Origin: Pengzhenrongella frigida
Lineage (GTDB): Bacteria > Actinomycetota > Actinomycetes > Actinomycetales > Cellulomonadaceae
Direction of reading: 5' to 3'
Assembly: GCF_004168625.1 (NCBI RefSeq)
Contig: NZ_SDWW01000005.1
Location: forward strand, 62,001-126,000
DNA: 64,000 nt
Shown here: positions 1 to 8,321 of the stretch, one piece after another
Numbering within the stretch: position 1 is the first letter of the stretch
Layout: each line of letters opens with the position of its first letter
The notes under the pieces: generated by a model
The model's database searches: none
Told to the model about the DNA's origin: nothing
Seen by the model: only the letters and a program-made list of their open reading frames with translations
Program-made: the position numbers and the translations under genes

Positions 1-576
1 GCCACGCTCGACCCGACCGTACGCCGCGCGGAGACCGCCGACGGGCGGGTGTACACGCTGACCGACACCGTCGGCTTCGTCCGCTCGCTGCCGCACCAGC
101 TGGTCGAGGCGTTCCGGTCCACGCTCGAGGAGGTGGCGGACGCCGACCTCGTGCTGCACATCGTCGACGCCTCGCACCCCGACCCGGAGGGTCAGATCTC
201 GGCGGTCCGGCACGTCCTGGCCGACATCCCGGGGGCGTTCGACGTCCCCGAGGTCATCATCCTCAACAAGGCCGACATCGCCGAGGCCGACGTCATCGCC
301 CGCCTGCGCTCGCAGGAGGTGCACTCGATCGTCGTGTCCGCGCACACGGGGCAGGGCATCGACGAGCTGCTGGCGCTGATCGCCGACCAGCTGCCGCGCC
401 CCGGGGTGGAGGTCGACCTCGTCATCCCGTACGACCGCGGCGATCTGGTGAGCCGGGTGCACCGTGAGGGCAACATCCAGGCCGAGGAGCACACGGGGGC
501 GGGCACGGCGCTGCGGGCCCGGGTCGACGAGGCGCTCGCGCGCGAGCTCACCGAGGCTGCCGTCCCGACGGTCTGA
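1..576 (+). CDS. hflX: GTPase HflX, C-terminal part (5' end outside window)
   Basis: The reading frame is open from base 1, so the gene starts upstream; 191 codons remain. The visible part is the second half of the G domain: the G3 motif DTVGF (about residues 22-26 of the fragment), G4 NKAD and G5 SAHTG, followed by the short C-terminal domain. HflX is a ribosome-associated GTPase that splits or rescues stalled 70S ribosomes under stress. The N-terminal HflX domain and the P-loop lie outside the window. The gene is followed by a GC-rich hairpin and then by an independently promoted helicase gene. Family identity is clear from the G3 context (TVGFVRxLPHxLVEAFRSTLEE). Confidence 0.95.
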   Translation, partial: ATLDPTVRRAETADGRVYTLTDTVGFVRSLPHQLVEAFRSTLEEVADADLVLHIVDASHPDPEGQISAVRHVLADIPGAFDVPEVIILNKADIAEADVIARLRSQEVHSIVVSAHTGQGIDELLALIADQLPRPGVEVDLVIPYDRGDLVSRVHREGNIQAEEHTGAGTALRARVDEALARELTEAAVPTV

Positions 577-604
577 GGCCGCGGGGACGCGCCTGTCCAC
601 ACCC

Positions 605-628
605 CGGGTCCGGCAGCGGCGGGACCCG
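605..628 (+). terminator. Hairpin downstream of hflX
   Basis: Seven-base arms CGGGTCC (605-611) and GGACCCG (622-628) around a 10-base loop, 29 bases after the hflX stop. No T-tract follows, as is common in very GC-rich genomes, so this is a probable rather than proven terminator. Confidence 0.45.
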
Positions 629-642
629 CCGGTCGCCCGCAC

Positions 643-648
643 TAGGCT
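643..648 (+). promoter_or_regulatory. -10 element TAGGCT of a leaderless promoter (dinG-type helicase)
   Basis: TAGGCT ends 6 bases before the GTG start at 655, so transcription should start at or next to the start codon. There is no Shine-Dalgarno sequence in between. Confidence 0.5.
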
Positions 649-654
649 GACGCG

Positions 655-2805
655 GTGCCAGAACCGATCCCGCCAGCTGCGACCGGGGCACCGATCGACG
701 AGCTGCTCGACCTGGCCGTGGCCGGCCTGGGGGGCAAGCGCCGCGAGGGCCAGCACGCGATGGCCCGGGCCGTCGCCGTGGCGATCGACGCCGGGGAGCA
801 CCTGCTCGTCCAGGCCGGCACGGGCACCGGCAAGTCGCTCGGCTACCTCGTCCCGGCCGTGCACCACGCCGTCAGCGAGGACGAGCGGGTGATCGTGTCC
901 ACCGCGACGCTCGCGCTCCAGCGCCAGATCATCACGCACGACCTGCCGCTGGTGGTGACCGCGGTCGGACCGCGGCTGCCGCGGCTCCCGCGGGTGGCGG
1001 TCCTCAAGGGCTGGCACAACTACCTGTGCCTGCAGAAGGTCGCCGGCGGGTTCCCGGCGGACGAGCCCGGCACCCTGTTCGACCTGCCGGGAGACCACGC
1101 CGGGGCCGCCGAGCATCCCGCCCCGGACGACGACCCGGCTGCGGCGCCCGGCCGGTCCGGAGCCGCCGGGCGCGCGGCGAACCTCGGCGCGCAGGTCGTA
1201 CGGGCACGTGAGTGGGCGCAGGAGACCGAGTCGGGCGACCGGGACGACCTCGTCCCCGGCGTCAGCGACCGGGCCTGGCGGCTGGTGTCGGTGACGTCGA
1301 TGGAGTGCCTCGGGCCCAAGTGCCCGAAGATCACCGAGTGCTTCCCGAACCGCGCGCGCACGCTGGCCAAGGAGTCCGACATCGTGGTGACGAACCACGC
1401 GATGCTCGGGATCGCCGCGTCCGGGTCACCCGGGGTGCTGCCCGAGCACGAGGTGCTCGTGGTGGACGAGGCCCACGAGCTGACCGATCGGGTCACCGCC
1501 CAGGCGACCGCCGACCTGTCCGTCGCGACGATCGAGCATGCCGCCCGGTTGGCCCGCCGACACGGCGGTGTCGCCACGACCGACCTCGACGCCGCCAGCA
1601 TCGCGTTCGGCTCGGTGATCGCCGAGCTCCCCGAGGGGCGCTTCCGGGACGGCCTGCCCTCGGCCGCCGAAACGGCCGTGGCGGCCGTACGGGACGCGTC
1701 CCGCGGGCTCCTCAGCGCCCTCAAGCCGGTCGGCGCCCCGCCGCAGGCCGCGGCCGACGGCGGGCTGAAGATGGCGGCGTCGGCCATGACGACCCTGTTC
1801 GAGACGGCCGAGCGGATGGCGGCGGGGCCGCGGGCGGGCAGCGACGTGCTGTGGTGCTCGCGGGACGACGACGGCGGCTCCGGCCGGCGGGGGAGCGGAA
1901 TGTCCCGCCTGCATGCGGCCCCGCTCGCCGTCAACGGGCTGATCCGGACCCACCTGCTCGCGGGGCGCTCCGGCGTGCTGACCTCGGCGACGCTGGCGCT
2001 CGGCGGCTCGTTCGTCCCGCTCGCCCGGTCGCTCGGGCTCGATCCCGCCGCCGAGCGGACCGGTGACGGGGTCGTTCCGCCGTCCACCACGATTCAGTCC
2101 ACCAAGGTGCCGGCCGGCGGCGAGGACGCCCCGACCCCGTGGCGCTCCCTGGACGTCGGCAGCCCGTTCGACTACCCGCGCCAGGCGATCCTCTACATCG
2201 CCAAGCGGTTGCCGGCACCGGGGCGCGAGGCCGCCACCGATGCGCAGCTCGACGAGATCGCCACCCTGATCACGGCCGCGGGCGGCCGCACGCTCGGGCT
2301 GTTCTCGTCCCGGCGAGCGGCGACCGCCGTCGCCGAGGCGATGCGCGAGCGGCTCGACTTCCCGGTGCTCGCGCAGGGGGACGACCAGCTCCCCACGCTC
2401 GTGCGGGCGTTCGCCGACGACCCCGCGACCTGCCTGTTCGGCACGCTGTCGTTGTGGCAGGGCGTCGACGTCCCCGGTCCGTCGTGCCAGCTCGTGCTCA
2501 TCGACCGGATCCCGTTCCCGCGCCCCGACGACCCGGTGCGGTCCGCCCGGTCGGACGCCGTCGAGGCGGCCGGTGGCAACGGCTTCATGCAGGTCTCCGC
2601 GACCCACGCAGCCCTCCTGCTCGCCCAGGGCGCCGGTCGCCTCATCCGAGGCACGGCCGACCGGGGGGTGGTGGCGGTGCTGGACCCCCGGCTGGCCACG
2701 GCCCGCTACGGCGAGTTCCTGGCGCGCTCCCTGCCCGACTTCTGGCGGACGACCGACCGAGCGGTCGCGGTCGCGGCGCTCGAACGGCTCGCCGCACTAG
2801 CCTGA
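655..2805 (+). CDS. dinG: DinG/XPD-like ATP-dependent DNA helicase
   Basis: A 716-residue superfamily 2 helicase. Visible motifs: Walker A AGTGTGKS (about residues 54-61), a DEAH box (D271-H274), and four cysteines (C125, C218, C223, C229) placed between Walker A and DEAH as in the iron-sulfur-cluster domain of XPD/DinG helicases. The C-terminal helicase half has the LWQGVDVPG and QGAGRLIR signatures. DinG proteins unwind 5'-3' and resolve R-loops, D-loops and forked DNA. The GTG start is chosen because a -10 element sits just upstream and no internal start has a better ribosome site. Despite the name, no LexA box is visible here. Confidence 0.93.
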   Translation: MPEPIPPAATGAPIDELLDLAVAGLGGKRREGQHAMARAVAVAIDAGEHLLVQAGTGTGKSLGYLVPAVHHAVSEDERVIVSTATLALQRQIITHDLPLVVTAVGPRLPRLPRVAVLKGWHNYLCLQKVAGGFPADEPGTLFDLPGDHAGAAEHPAPDDDPAAAPGRSGAAGRAANLGAQVVRAREWAQETESGDRDDLVPGVSDRAWRLVSVTSMECLGPKCPKITECFPNRARTLAKESDIVVTNHAMLGIAASGSPGVLPEHEVLVVDEAHELTDRVTAQATADLSVATIEHAARLARRHGGVATTDLDAASIAFGSVIAELPEGRFRDGLPSAAETAVAAVRDASRGLLSALKPVGAPPQAAADGGLKMAASAMTTLFETAERMAAGPRAGSDVLWCSRDDDGGSGRRGSGMSRLHAAPLAVNGLIRTHLLAGRSGVLTSATLALGGSFVPLARSLGLDPAAERTGDGVVPPSTTIQSTKVPAGGEDAPTPWRSLDVGSPFDYPRQAILYIAKRLPAPGREAATDAQLDEIATLITAAGGRTLGLFSSRRAATAVAEAMRERLDFPVLAQGDDQLPTLVRAFADDPATCLFGTLSLWQGVDVPGPSCQLVLIDRIPFPRPDDPVRSARSDAVEAAGGNGFMQVSATHAALLLAQGAGRLIRGTADRGVVAVLDPRLATARYGEFLARSLPDFWRTTDRAVAVAALERLAALA

Positions 2806-2829
2806 ACCCCTACGCATCTGGAGGACCTT

Positions 2830-3834
2830 GTGAGTGAGACCTACGACAGTGACGACGTCGGCCGGGGCACCGGACCCACTCCTGATCGGCGGACCACGAA
2901 GCTCGCCGTGGTCGGCGCGGGGGCGGTCGGCGCGACGGTGGCGTATGCGGCGCTGATGCGGGGAGCTGCCCGGACGGTCGCGCTGTACGACATCGACAAG
3001 GCGAAGGTCGAGGCCGAGGCCGCCGACCTGGGCCACGGGATCCAGTTCATGCCGATGGCCGAGGTGGTCGGCTCGAACGACATCGCGGTCTGCGCGGACG
3101 CGGACGTCGTCGTGGTCACGGCCGGGGCCAAGCAGAAGCCGGGACAGACTCGGCTCGACCTGGCCGAGGCCACCATCGCGCTCACGCGCATGATCCTTCC
3201 GCCGCTGGTCGAGCAGGCCCCCAACGCCATCTTCGTGATGATCACCAACCCGGTCGACATCGTCACCTATGCGGCCCTGAAGATCTCCGGGCTGCCGCGG
3301 GCGCAGCTGTTCGGGTCCGGCACGGTGCTCGACTCGTCCCGGCTGCGCTACCTGATCTCGCAGCACACGGGCGTCGCCGTGCAGAACGTGCACGCCTACA
3401 TGGTGGGTGAGCACGGGGACAGCGAGTTCCCGCTGTGGGCCTCGGCCTCCATCGGCGGGGTCCCGCTGCCGGACTGGCGCGGGACCCGCAGCTCGGGGCC
3501 GCTCACGCCGGAGATCCGCGAGGGCATCGCGCGGGAGGTCATCGAGTCGGCGTACAAGATCATCGCCGGCAAGGGGGCGACGAACTACGCCGTCGCCCTG
3601 GCTGCCTCCCGCATCATCGAGGCGATCCTCAAGGACGAGCGCCGGGTCCTGCCCGTCTCGAGCCTGCTCGACGACTACTACGGCATCAGCGACATCTGCC
3701 TGTCGGTGCCGACCGTGCTGGGGCGCACCGGAGCCGAGCGCGAGCTCGAGGTCCCGATGTCCTCGGACGAGATGGCCAAGCTGCACCGCTCGGCCGAGGC
3801 CCTCAAGGCGGTTGCCCGCCGGTTCGGGTTCTAG
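2830..3834 (+). CDS. ldh: L-lactate dehydrogenase
   Basis: A 334-residue NAD-dependent L-lactate dehydrogenase that interconverts pyruvate and lactate in the cytoplasm. It has the Rossmann GAGAVG loop near residue 31, the substrate-binding arginine R171 in LDSSRLR, and the catalytic histidine H195 in GEHGDSE. Length matches the bacterial LDH family; the first 20 residues are a charged extension (ETYDSDDVGRG). The GTG start has a ribosome site GGAGG 5 bases upstream. It stands alone, facing the lexA-linked small gene on the other strand. Malate dehydrogenase is the main alternative in the superfamily, but the substrate-loop and GEHGDSEF context favour lactate. Confidence 0.95.
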   Translation: MSETYDSDDVGRGTGPTPDRRTTKLAVVGAGAVGATVAYAALMRGAARTVALYDIDKAKVEAEAADLGHGIQFMPMAEVVGSNDIAVCADADVVVVTAGAKQKPGQTRLDLAEATIALTRMILPPLVEQAPNAIFVMITNPVDIVTYAALKISGLPRAQLFGSGTVLDSSRLRYLISQHTGVAVQNVHAYMVGEHGDSEFPLWASASIGGVPLPDWRGTRSSGPLTPEIREGIAREVIESAYKIIAGKGATNYAVALAASRIIEAILKDERRVLPVSSLLDDYYGISDICLSVPTVLGRTGAERELEVPMSSDEMAKLHRSAEALKAVARRFGF

Positions 3835-3864
3835 CGCCTGGCTTCGACGGGCTGACCCCGCTGA

Positions 3865-4080
3865 CTAGCCCTGCGCTCTGAGGGCCCGGATCAGCTCGTC
3901 CTTGCGCATCCGGGACCGGCCTTCGATGCCGGTCTCGGATGCGCGCTCGCGCAGGCTCGCCATCGTCCAGTCCTCGAGTGGCCCCGCGTCCGCCCGGTCG
4001 GCCTGCGGTGCGGCCCGCAGCGCTGCGGCGAGGCGCTCGCCGTGCGCTGCGGGGCCGGGGTCGCGCATCCGTCCTGGCAT
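3865..4080 (-). CDS. Small Rho_N/SAP-like domain protein coupled to lexA
   Basis: A 71-residue basic protein. Its C-terminal half (about residues 41-70: SLRERASETGIEGRSRMRK then DELIRALRAQ) has the helix-extended-helix pattern of the Rho termination factor N-terminal domain, a SAP-like nucleic-acid-binding fold. The N-terminal half is low complexity and Ala/Arg-rich. Its ATG overlaps the lexA stop codon as TGATG, so it should be translated by re-initiation after lexA and co-induced in the SOS response. Function is unknown; DNA or RNA binding is inferred from the fold. It has no strong ribosome site of its own. Confidence 0.75.
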   Translation of the reverse strand: MPGRMRDPGPAAHGERLAAALRAAPQADRADAGPLEDWTMASLRERASETGIEGRSRMRKDELIRALRAQG

Positions 4081-4898
4081 CAGAGCTTGCGCAGCACGCT
4101 CACGACGCGACCGAGGATCTGCGCCTCGTCACCGTCGATCGGGGAATACGCGGGGTTGTGCGGCAGCAGCCAGACGTGGCCGTCCGTGCGCTTGAAGGTC
4201 TTCACCGTCGCCTCGTCGTCGATCATCGCCGCGACGATCTCGCCGTTCTCCGCCACCGGCTGGCGGCGTACGACCACCCAGTCGCCGTCGCAGATCGCGG
4301 CCTCGATCATCGAGTCGCCGGCCACCCGGAGCAGGAACAGGTCGCCGTCGCCGACCAGCTGGCGCGGCAGCGGGAACACGTCTTCGACGATCTGCTCGGC
4401 GAGGATCGGGCCACCGGCCGCGATCCGTCCGACCACCGGCACGTACGAGGGCGTGGGTGAACCGTCCTGGGCGGCGAGGTGCTCCTCGCCGAACGCCTCC
4501 GCGGGCCTGGCTGCGGGCGACTGCCACGCCTGGATCGGGCGGGAGTCGTCCGGGTGCATGACCTCGATCGCCCGGGGGCGGTTCGGGTCGCGCCGCAGGT
4601 AGCCCTTGCGCTCGAGCGCGGTCAGCTGGTGCTTGACGCTCGACGGGCTGGTCAGCCCGACCGCCTCGCCGATCTCGCGCATGGTCGGTGGGTAGCCGCG
4701 CTTGGCCACCGACGACCGGATCGTCTCGAGGACGAGTCGCTGCCGCGCGGTCAGGCCGTCGCCGTCCGGCGCACCGTCGGGCAGGGCGTGCACCGACGCG
4801 AGCGTGGCGTCGCTCGCGGGCGATGCGGGTGGCACCTGCCCGCCGCCGGGGGTCTTCGCGTCTCTGGCCACGGTTCTCCTCCTTCTGGTCGAGTCCAC
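4080..4898 (-). CDS. lexA: LexA repressor
   Basis: A 272-residue LexA. The winged-helix DNA-binding domain spans about residues 48-105 ([11 protein letters not shown] to YLRR), followed by the S24-type autoprotease domain. The cleavage bond is A161-G162, the nucleophile S196 (GDSM) and the general base K233 (ATVKTF); the spacings 35 and 37 equal those of E. coli LexA. The first 45 residues are an extension beyond E. coli LexA, as in many actinobacteria; a downstream start cannot be excluded. The gene is controlled by a SOS box about 75 bases upstream and transcribed away from the LysM gene. RecA-stimulated self-cleavage would derepress both. Confidence 0.97.
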   Translation of the reverse strand: MDSTRRRRTVARDAKTPGGGQVPPASPASDATLASVHALPDGAPDGDGLTARQRLVLETIRSSVAKRGYPPTMREIGEAVGLTSPSSVKHQLTALERKGYLRRDPNRPRAIEVMHPDDSRPIQAWQSPAARPAEAFGEEHLAAQDGSPTPSYVPVVGRIAAGGPILAEQIVEDVFPLPRQLVGDGDLFLLRVAGDSMIEAAICDGDWVVVRRQPVAENGEIVAAMIDDEATVKTFKRTDGHVWLLPHNPAYSPIDGDEAQILGRVVSVLRKL

Positions 4899-4973
4899 CT
4901 CTGACCGGGCGTGTGGGTGGCTCGTGGTGCGCTTGCTTCCGTAGCCACAGCCTAGAAGAACCAGGCCGTGCTT

Positions 4974-4989
4974 TCAAACATTTGTTCGA
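4974..4989. promoter_or_regulatory. LexA-binding SOS box 1 (lexA side)
   Basis: TCAAACATTTGTTCGA, a match at 11 of 12 arm positions to the actinobacterial LexA consensus TCGAAC-n4-GTTCGA. It lies between lexA and the divergent LysM gene, nearer to lexA, and fits autoregulation. Confidence 0.88.
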
Positions 4990-5026
4990 GCGTGTCTCGA
5001 CAAGTGTCGGTGCTACGTGCTAAACA

Positions 5027-5042
5027 TCGTACAGACGTTCGA
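5027..5042. promoter_or_regulatory. LexA-binding SOS box 2 (LysM-gene side)
   Basis: TCGTACAGACGTTCGA matches TCGAAC-n4-GTTCGA at 11 of 12 arm positions. It lies 63 bases before the LysM gene and 38 bases beyond box 1, so each divergent gene appears to have its own operator. Confidence 0.82.
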
Positions 5043-5104
5043 CGCACAGGTGTTCGATCCGGGCCCGGGGAGGCGCGGGTCTGGGGTTTTGAGAGGAGCA
5101 GGAC

Positions 5105-5437
5105 ATGAGCACAGCACTGAGCTACCCGACGGGGTTCGCCGCGGGGGACTCCCTCACACTGACGACCCGGGGGCGCCGCGTGCTCGGTGCTGTCGCGATC
5201 GTGCTCGCGTCCGCCGTCGTCCTGATCGGCGGCCGGGCCGTCGCCAGCGCCCCGACCGAGGCCGTTGCGGTCGACACCTACACGGTTGCGGCCGGGGAGA
5301 GCCTGTGGGCGATCGCCGCCGACTTCACCGCCCCTCACGAGGACGTCCGCGACACCGTCGGGGACCTCGTCGCCCTCAACGGTCTCGCCGGCGCGGGCCT
5401 GCGCGCGGGGCAGCAGATCCTGGTCCCCGCCTCCTGA
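5105..5437 (+). CDS. LysM membrane protein, SOS-linked division-inhibitor candidate (DivS/ChiZ-like)
   Basis: A 110-residue protein: a short cytoplasmic N-terminus, one membrane helix at about residues 22-42 ([18 protein letters not shown]), and an extracytoplasmic LysM peptidoglycan-binding domain at about residues 57-110 ([13 protein letters not shown] to [10 protein letters not shown]). A LysM gene divergent from lexA and upstream of nrdR matches the position of the SOS-induced cell-division regulators ChiZ (Rv2719c) of Mycobacterium tuberculosis and DivS of Corynebacterium glutamicum. The role in pausing septation is inferred from that context and from SOS box 2. Ribosome site GAGAGGAG lies 6 bases before the ATG. 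Confidence 0.85.
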   Translation: MSTALSYPTGFAAGDSLTLTTRGRRVLGAVAIVLASAVVLIGGRAVASAPTEAVAVDTYTVAAGESLWAIAADFTAPHEDVRDTVGDLVALNGLAGAGLRAGQQILVPAS

Positions 5438-5518
5438 CCCGCGCGAAGCACGCTCGCTCGTGCGAAGCCCTGCTCGCCCTTCCCGGCCCGCTCCGAGGGA
5501 CCGCTCCTCGTCGCCACC

Positions 5519-5547
5519 TTGCGTCCCGGCGCGACGACCTCTAGGTT
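5519..5547 (+). promoter_or_regulatory. Probable nrdR promoter
   Basis: TTGCGT (5519-5524), a 17-base spacer and TAGGTT (5542-5547). The resulting leader before nrdR would be about 100 bases. I do not recognise a riboswitch in it. Confidence 0.45.
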
Positions 5548-5654
5548 TTGGCGCAGATGTGGCCGAGAGTCACTCGTGGCCGAGCGTCGCCGAGCCCCCA
5601 GGCAGTACCCGGGACGGGCGTCTTGGCCAGGTAACCGAAACCGGGAGGCGTGCC

Positions 5655-6185
5655 GTGCACTGTCCGTTCTGCCACCACTCCGACTCGCGCGTGGTGGACT
5701 CGCGGACGTCGGACGACGGCACCTCCATCCGTCGTCGTCGGCAGTGCCCGCAGTGCAACCGCCGTTTCACCACCGTCGAGACCGCGAGCCTGTCCGTCGT
5801 CAAGCGTTCCGGGGCCACCGAGCCGTTCAGCCGCGAGAAGATCGTCAACGGCGTGCGCAAGGCCTGCCAGGGGCGGCCGGTGAGCGAGGACGACCTCGCC
5901 CTGCTGGCCCAGCGCGTGGAGGAGAACATCCGCAGCGCGGGCAGTGCCGAGCTCGACGCGTACGAGATCGGCCTGACGATCCTCGGCCCGCTCCGGGACC
6001 TGGACGAGGTCGCCTACCTGCGGTTCGCGAGCGTCTACCAGGGGTTCGATTCGCTGGAGGACTTCGAAGCCGCGATCACGCTGCTGCGGGCCGAGCACGA
6101 GGAAGCCGCACGTGCGGCTGAGGGTGCCCCGGCCGAGTCGGAGCTCGACGTGCTCGACGGAGAGTCGACGCCGGCCGCCCCGTAG
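5655..6185 (+). CDS. nrdR: Transcriptional repressor NrdR
   Basis: A 176-residue ribonucleotide-reductase regulator. The zinc ribbon uses C3, C6, C31 and C34 (CPFC and CPQC), followed by an ATP-cone domain (about residues 48-140, starting [16 protein letters not shown]). NrdR senses ATP/dATP and represses nrd operons by binding NrdR boxes. The GTG start at 5655 is chosen because it places MHCPFC at the N-terminus as in all NrdR proteins and has GGGAGG 5 bases upstream. The C-terminal 35 residues form an acidic Ala/Glu-rich tail. The lexA-LysM-nrdR order is conserved among actinobacteria. No nrd reductase gene is in the window. Confidence 0.97.
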   Translation: MHCPFCHHSDSRVVDSRTSDDGTSIRRRRQCPQCNRRFTTVETASLSVVKRSGATEPFSREKIVNGVRKACQGRPVSEDDLALLAQRVEENIRSAGSAELDAYEIGLTILGPLRDLDEVAYLRFASVYQGFDSLEDFEAAITLLRAEHEEAARAAEGAPAESELDVLDGESTPAAP

Positions 6186-6246
6186 CTTCGGACGAGGTCA
6201 GCGCCGATCTCGGATCAGGGTGGATCTCGAGTCAGCACTGACCGCG

Positions 6247-6268
6247 GGGCCGCGACGACGCGCGGCCC
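6247..6268. terminator. Bidirectional hairpin between nrdR and the 6.3-kb minus gene
   Basis: Perfect arms GGGCCGCG (6247-6254) and CGCGGCCC (6261-6268) with a 6-base loop, placed between two convergent genes. Confidence 0.6.
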
Positions 6269-6283
6269 ACGATCAAGCCGTGT

Positions 6284-6520
6284 TCAGAGCCGTTCGAGCT
6301 TGGCGCTGTCGAGGGCGACGCGGCGGCGGTCACCCGCGCCGAAGTCGACGATGACGGCACGATCTCCGTCAAGGGCGACGACTCGACCGAGGCCGTGTCG
6401 CTCGTGCGAGACGCGGGCCCCGACGGGGATCGGCTTGATTGCCGCAGCTGCCGCCTCTCGGGCGGCATTGAACGGACTGTTGGGCAGGTGCCGGCGGCGA
6501 CCGGTGGGCTGGGAGGACAT
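6284..6520 (-). CDS. Small conserved-type protein of unknown function (Tudor/CarD-like core)
   Basis: A 78-residue protein from the ATG at 6520; an ATG at 6532 is also in frame, but it directly abuts the AGGAGG ribosome site and is unlikely to be used. The sequence has a basic N-terminus, then VGARVSHERHGLGRVVAL..GDRAVIVDFGAGDRRRVALDSAKLERL. The pattern of a glycine-rich turn followed by alternating beta strands resembles small SH3/Tudor-like barrels such as the CarD N-terminal domain or UvrD C-terminal tudor. I cannot assign a function. It is transcribed toward nrdR, from a region shared with the acyl-CoA ligase end. Confidence 0.7.
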   Translation of the reverse strand: MSSQPTGRRRHLPNSPFNAAREAAAAAIKPIPVGARVSHERHGLGRVVALDGDRAVIVDFGAGDRRRVALDSAKLERL

Positions 6521-6590
6521 TACTACCATCATCCTCCTGTTCGGGCGCCCGCGGAACCAGCGACGCGACGAGGGATCAGTTTGGCCCGAT

Positions 6591-8309
6591 TCACGCGTTC
6601 ACCTGCCCGCGGTTGGCGAGAACGCCCTCGCGGACGACCCGGCGCAAGACCTTGCCGATCGGCGATCGGGGGAGCTCGTCGAGGATGACGAGCTCGCGCG
6701 GGATGGCGTACCGGGCCAGGTGCTGCTCGCACCAGGCTCGGACCGCTGCGAGGTCGACGCCCGCGGCGGCATCCGTGGCCGACAGGACGACGGCGGCGAC
6801 CACGCGCTCGCCCTGCTCGCCCGCAGGCACCCCGACGATGGCGACGTCCTCGACCCCGGGCATGCCGCGCAGAAGCTCCTCGACCTGCGACGGGTAGACC
6901 TTGAAGCCGCCGGTGATGATCATCTCCTTGGTGCGGTCGACGAGGGTGAGCGAGCAGGCCTCGTCGGCCACGACGACGTCGCCGGTGCGAAGCCACCCGT
7001 CAGCAAGCAGGACCGCAGCGGTCTCGTCAGGGCGGCCCCAGTAGCCGGCGAACACCTGCGGCCCGCGCAGGAGCAGCTCACCGCGTTCGCCGGGTCCGAC
7101 GTCGTGGGTCGGGTCGTCGACGTCGACGATCCGGATCTCGGTGCTGGGGAACGGCAGGCCGAGCGTGCCCGGGGCGCGGTCCACGCTGCAGGGGTTGCCG
7201 ACGGCCAGCGGGGAGGTCTCGGTCATGCCGTACCCCTCGATCAGGAGGCCACCGGTCTGCTCCTCCCAGCGCGCCGCGGTCTCGGCTGAGATCGGCATCG
7301 CGCCGGCGAACGCGATCCGGACCGTGCTCAGGTCGGCGCCGCGCTCGGTGGCCATGGCGGCGATGCGGTCGAACATCGGAGCGACGCCCGCCATGAAGGT
7401 CGCGGGGAGCCGCTTCTGCGCCGTCAGGACCGCCGACGGGGCGAACTTGGGGAACGCCACCATCGTCGCGCCGATCCGCACGCTGAAGGTCAGGCACAGG
7501 GTGAGTCCGAACGCGTGGAAGAACGGCAGGATCCCGTAGACCGTCTCGGCTCCGGGGCGCAGGTTGGTCCACGCGTCCGCCTGGACGGCGTTGGCCACGA
7601 GGTTGCGGTGGGTGAGGATCGCGCCCTTGGGGGTGCCGGTGGTGCCACCGGTGTACTGCAGGAGGGCGATGTCGCTGGACGCCGGCTGCGGGTGGTCGGC
7701 GGCGACCGGCTTCGCGCGGCGCATGAGCGTGTGCCAGTCGAGCGTGCCGGCCGGGACCGGCCCCTGGAGCTGGGTGCGGAGCGTCTTGGCCTTCTGCACG
7801 GGCAGGCGCAGCAGGAACTGCTTGGCGAACGGCATGTCGGCGGCGAGGTCGACGACGGCGATCGCCCGCACGGCGGTGCGCTCCTGCACCGAGACGACCG
7901 ACGGTGCGGTCTTCTGCCAGCAGATGACGACGACCGCACCCGAGTCGATCAGCTGGTGGGTGAGCTCGTCCGCGCTGTACACCGGGTTGTGCTCGACGAC
8001 GATGGCGCCCAGGCGCAGCACCGCGTAGAACGCGACCACGTGGGACGTGCAGTTGGGCAGGGCGATCGCGACGCGGTCCCCGGGGACCACCCCCAGGTCG
8101 CGCAGCGCGCCGGCCGCGCGGTCGACGTCCCGGGCCAGCGCCCGGTAGGTGAGTCCACGGCCGAGGAAGTCGATCGCGATCCGGTCACCGAACCGCTCTG
8201 CGGCGCGGGTCAGGGCCGCGCCGAGGGCCTCGTCGGGCACCTCCACGTCCGCCGGTACGTCGGGGGTGTAGGAGGCCAGCCACGGGCGGTCCGCAAGAGG
8301 AAAGTTCAC
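6591..8309 (-). CDS. Long-chain fatty acid-CoA ligase (FadD-type)
   Basis: A 572-residue ANL-superfamily acyl-adenylating enzyme that activates fatty acids with ATP and CoA. Visible signatures: the P-loop-like YTGGTTGTPKGAILTH, the A5 motif YGMTETSP, the hinge GWLRTGDV and DRTKEMIITGGFKVYP, and the C-terminal catalytic lysine in PIGKVLRR. Length and motif order are those of FadD enzymes. The GTG start is preceded by a -10 element (TAGGCT on the minus strand) only 6 bases away, so the message is probably leaderless. A triple half-site operator overlaps and flanks this promoter, suggesting tight control, probably by a TetR-family repressor of fatty-acid metabolism. It may supply acyl-CoA for beta-oxidation or for the ole pathway. 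Confidence 0.92.
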   Translation of the reverse strand: MNFPLADRPWLASYTPDVPADVEVPDEALGAALTRAAERFGDRIAIDFLGRGLTYRALARDVDRAAGALRDLGVVPGDRVAIALPNCTSHVVAFYAVLRLGAIVVEHNPVYSADELTHQLIDSGAVVVICWQKTAPSVVSVQERTAVRAIAVVDLAADMPFAKQFLLRLPVQKAKTLRTQLQGPVPAGTLDWHTLMRRAKPVAADHPQPASSDIALLQYTGGTTGTPKGAILTHRNLVANAVQADAWTNLRPGAETVYGILPFFHAFGLTLCLTFSVRIGATMVAFPKFAPSAVLTAQKRLPATFMAGVAPMFDRIAAMATERGADLSTVRIAFAGAMPISAETAARWEEQTGGLLIEGYGMTETSPLAVGNPCSVDRAPGTLGLPFPSTEIRIVDVDDPTHDVGPGERGELLLRGPQVFAGYWGRPDETAAVLLADGWLRTGDVVVADEACSLTLVDRTKEMIITGGFKVYPSQVEELLRGMPGVEDVAIVGVPAGEQGERVVAAVVLSATDAAAGVDLAAVRAWCEQHLARYAIPRELVILDELPRSPIGKVLRRVVREGVLANRGQVNA

Positions 8310-8315
8310 CGCACC

Positions 8316-8321
8316 AGCCTA
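8316..8321 (-). promoter_or_regulatory. -10 element of the acyl-CoA ligase promoter
   Basis: On the minus strand TAGGCT, 6 bases before the GTG at 8309; this predicts a leaderless transcript. It overlaps the first operator half-site by two bases. Confidence 0.55.

Noticed and set aside
655-2805. SOS control of the DinG-type helicase
   Set aside because: No TCGAAC-n4-GTTCGA box is visible upstream; the promoter looks leaderless and constitutive.
5548-5654. Cobalamin or other riboswitch in the nrdR leader
   Set aside because: The roughly 100-base leader is too short and lacks the conserved B12-box; no other riboswitch consensus was recognised.
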